Shown here in pieces: positions 21,288 through 23,058 of a stretch of 23,058 nucleotides of DNA. This DNA is from a virus. The stretch covers positions 1-23,058 of the IMG/VR virus record IMGVR_UViG_3300028393_001996; one strand, 5' to 3'. The notes under the pieces were generated by a model, which was not told where the DNA came from, ran no database searches, and was given only the letters and a program-made list of their open reading frames with translations. The position numbers and the translations under genes were made by a program. Position 1 is the stretch's first letter; each line of letters begins with the position of its first letter.

Positions 21288-22979
21288 TTAGAACTTACCA
21301 ACGACTTCTGTGAAATCGACACCAGTTCTTACTGCAACAAAATTCAACTGGATAAAGTTGATGGAACGAGCAGGTTTAATATAGATGTCACCAATAAACT
21401 GATTAGCATCAACAACTTCTGCGGTATTGTTTGTAGTATCGCAAACAACTTTAAAGTCATAGATACCACGGCGGCCTTGAATATCACGCAAGAATGGTGT
21501 TACAAGAGCAACAAATTGGCCTCTTGAAAACTCATCATTGAATTCAAACAATGAATATCTAGAAGCAGTAGAAATTGCTTTTTCAAGAACAATAAACAAC
21601 CTACGAACATTGATACGGTCAAATGCAGAAGGCTTAGTTTGTAGTGTTTTATCACCATAAAGAACGGTGCCTTGACCTGGGAATGTTGCAACAGGATTTA
21701 CACCTGCAGAATAAATTGTATCTCTTTGTGTTTTGTTTGGATTCCAAGATAACTTAACAACATTCTTTAAATTACCACGGTTAAATCCAGCAGGTGAGAA
21801 CCATGGATCACGAACTGTATCTGTGTATACGCAAAGACCAGCAATATCACCGTTTAATGGTACCCAACGGTAGATGTTGTTGTATTTGTCGAACATATAT
21901 TTCCAACCAGAATCAGCAACTGCATAAGAACTTGAACGAGCTAACTCTGATGCCCAAGCAACAACTGAAACTGTTTCATTGCCTAAATTATTAACCACAG
22001 CGGTAGATGGAGGAGAAATAAAGGTTACACAATCTTTTCGTGCTGATGAAATGTTATCAATTGCATATTGTTGTGTTGAAATAGAAGCTGCACCAGTAAT
22101 AACCAAAGAAATATCAATTTCATCACCATTAGTAAATAATGAATATGCTCTCTGATAATCACCATCTGTTGCTGCTGCACTTGTACCATTTACAAGAGTT
22201 GCAGTTTTTGCTGTTGATAGTGTTGCAAAAGTTGTTCCAGAATTTAATCCCCAAGTTGAAACTGTACTGGAATAATCTACTGGATCAGTTGCATAAACAT
22301 ATTTGGATTGTTTGAATATAATGTTTTTGTAGTAATTTGAATTGCCTAAAGAATTTACGGCATCATTAGCTTTAGATACAAAAGCAAAAGTTTCTAAAAC
22401 TGCATTTTTTGAACCAGTAAATAAACCACCAGCATCAAGAACAATAATATGAATTTCATCATTTAAACCACCAGCTTCAATGGCTTGTGCTGATGTTCCT
22501 GGAGCGGTACTAAAATATGCTTTGTAATCCCAAGCAGAAAAACTTGGATTATCGCAAACAGAAACTTTTAATGAATTACCTAAAGCCCCTGGGTATCGAG
22601 CAATAAATGCACCCAAACTATTGTTATTGTTTGAATATAGATAAGTGGCTTCAAAAACATCTTCATTAGAAACTTGCACAGAAGCTGCAGATGAGTTGGC
22701 TGTAGCATTAAATGATGATGTGTTGGCCGCACGAACTACAGATAAATTATTTCCATAAGCTAAAAAACTAGCTGCTGTAAAAAAGTCTGAAGATGATGTG
22801 CTACTTGGTTGACCGAATCTTTTGACTAGTGTAATTTCACTATCAATTAAAATACGCTTATTTACTGGACCCCATGAAAAAGATCCCGCAAAAGCACCGG
22901 CTGTAGTTAGGACTGAAGGTACGACTGTAGTAAGGTCGACTTCGGAAACTAATACGCCTGGAGACAATTGAAATGCCAT
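21288..22979 (-). CDS. 18: Tail sheath protein gp18
   Basis: A 563-aa contractile sheath subunit (T4 gp18 659 aa) that shortens on infection to drive the tube through the envelope. N-terminal SPGVLVSEVDLTTVVPSVLTTAGAFAGSFSWGPVNK is typical; the C-terminal domain shows LSWNPNKTQRDTIYSAGVNPVATFPGQGTVLYGDKTLQTKPSAFDRINVRRLF, the highly conserved sheath core. The middle (about 100-340) is variable, with Asn/Ser/Ala-rich sequence, as for surface-exposed insertions. AAGGAG lies before the ATG. Confidence 0.97.
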   Translation of the reverse strand: MAFQLSPGVLVSEVDLTTVVPSVLTTAGAFAGSFSWGPVNKRILIDSEITLVKRFGQPSSTSSSDFFTAASFLAYGNNLSVVRAANTSSFNATANSSAASVQVSNEDVFEATYLYSNNNNSLGAFIARYPGALGNSLKVSVCDNPSFSAWDYKAYFSTAPGTSAQAIEAGGLNDEIHIIVLDAGGLFTGSKNAVLETFAFVSKANDAVNSLGNSNYYKNIIFKQSKYVYATDPVDYSSTVSTWGLNSGTTFATLSTAKTATLVNGTSAAATDGDYQRAYSLFTNGDEIDISLVITGAASISTQQYAIDNISSARKDCVTFISPPSTAVVNNLGNETVSVVAWASELARSSSYAVADSGWKYMFDKYNNIYRWVPLNGDIAGLCVYTDTVRDPWFSPAGFNRGNLKNVVKLSWNPNKTQRDTIYSAGVNPVATFPGQGTVLYGDKTLQTKPSAFDRINVRRLFIVLEKAISTASRYSLFEFNDEFSRGQFVALVTPFLRDIQGRRGIYDFKVVCDTTNNTAEVVDANQFIGDIYIKPARSINFIQLNFVAVRTGVDFTEVVGKF

Positions 22980-23047
22980 TTTTTTCTCCTTGAAAATTAT
23001 GATTTATTTGGCAGTTATGATACCATACGGATATTTATGTAAGGCCA

Positions 23048-23055
23048 TATTTATA
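23048..23055 (-). promoter_or_regulatory. Late promoter TATAAATA of gp18
   Basis: Exact TATAAATA, 69 nt before the gp18 ATG at the right end of the window. Predicted +1 is near 23042. A weaker CATAAATA lies about 20 nt downstream. Confidence 0.75.
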
Positions 23056-23058
23056 GAT

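Noticed and set aside
21282-21289. AATAAATA before gp19 as a late promoter
   Set aside because: One mismatch at the first base and overlapping the gp18 stop; gp19 is adequately explained by co-transcription with gp18.
1-23058. tRNA genes, CRISPR arrays, insertion sequences or integrases
   Set aside because: No tRNA-like cloverleaf, spaced repeats, transposase or integrase pattern was seen on either strand.

Overview
This window is a late-plus-replication segment of a T4-like myovirus genome. It is AT-rich, densely packed, and every convincing gene lies on the minus strand, so it should be read from right to left. Gene content and order (gp18-gp19-gp20-[gp67-like]-gp21-gp22-gp23 ... uvsY-uvsW-gp55-gp47-gp46 ... 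gp45-gp44-gp62-regA, then hsp20) match the compact 'exo-T-even' plan known from marine and freshwater T4-like phages (cyanophages, pelagiphages) better than T4 itself. No photosynthesis gene or other host-diagnostic gene is present, so the host cannot be named from this window.

Region A (23058-13765) is the virion module. It holds tail sheath, tail tube, portal, a small acidic prohead-core protein, a small protein with a T4-style capsid-targeting N-terminus (TTG start), an unidentified beta-rich virion protein, a very basic prohead-region protein, prohead protease, scaffold, major capsid protein and a second tail-tube-fold protein. Five exact copies of the T4-type late promoter TATAAATA occur on the minus strand in the window: four in this module and one before hsp20. 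Two strong stem-loop terminators with UNCG-type tetraloops punctuate the module, after gp19 and after gp23.

Region B (13764-5804) holds recombination and late-transcription genes: UvsY, a DUF3820-type small protein, UvsW helicase, an Sm-like protein, the late sigma factor gp55, a 55-aa ORF, the gp47/gp46 nuclease, peptide deformylase, and a 419-aa protein resembling the DruA (DUF4338) component of Druantia anti-phage systems.

Region C (5803-1) opens with a self-contained unit: sigma70 promoter, winged-helix gene, terminator. It continues with a tightly overlapping replication operon: GT-A-type glycosyltransferase, MazG-like dATP/dGTP diphosphohydrolase (DUF5664), sliding clamp gp45, a FlbD-like small protein, a DsbA-like protein, clamp loader gp44/gp62 and the RegA translational repressor. 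Next come hsp20 with overlapping early and late promoters, two microproteins, a terminator fused to a near-perfect sigma70 promoter, an 80-aa unknown and a gene cut by the window edge.

The most unusual signals are regulatory. At two places a terminator hairpin is joined to a promoter whose predicted +1 is the A of the next ATG, implying leaderless phage mRNAs. A plus-strand promoter with tandem CTTGACAA repeats lies in the gap between the Sm-like gene and gp55. A palindrome covers the predicted uvsY promoter. The DruA-like protein and the capsid-targeted small protein are the most interesting genes.
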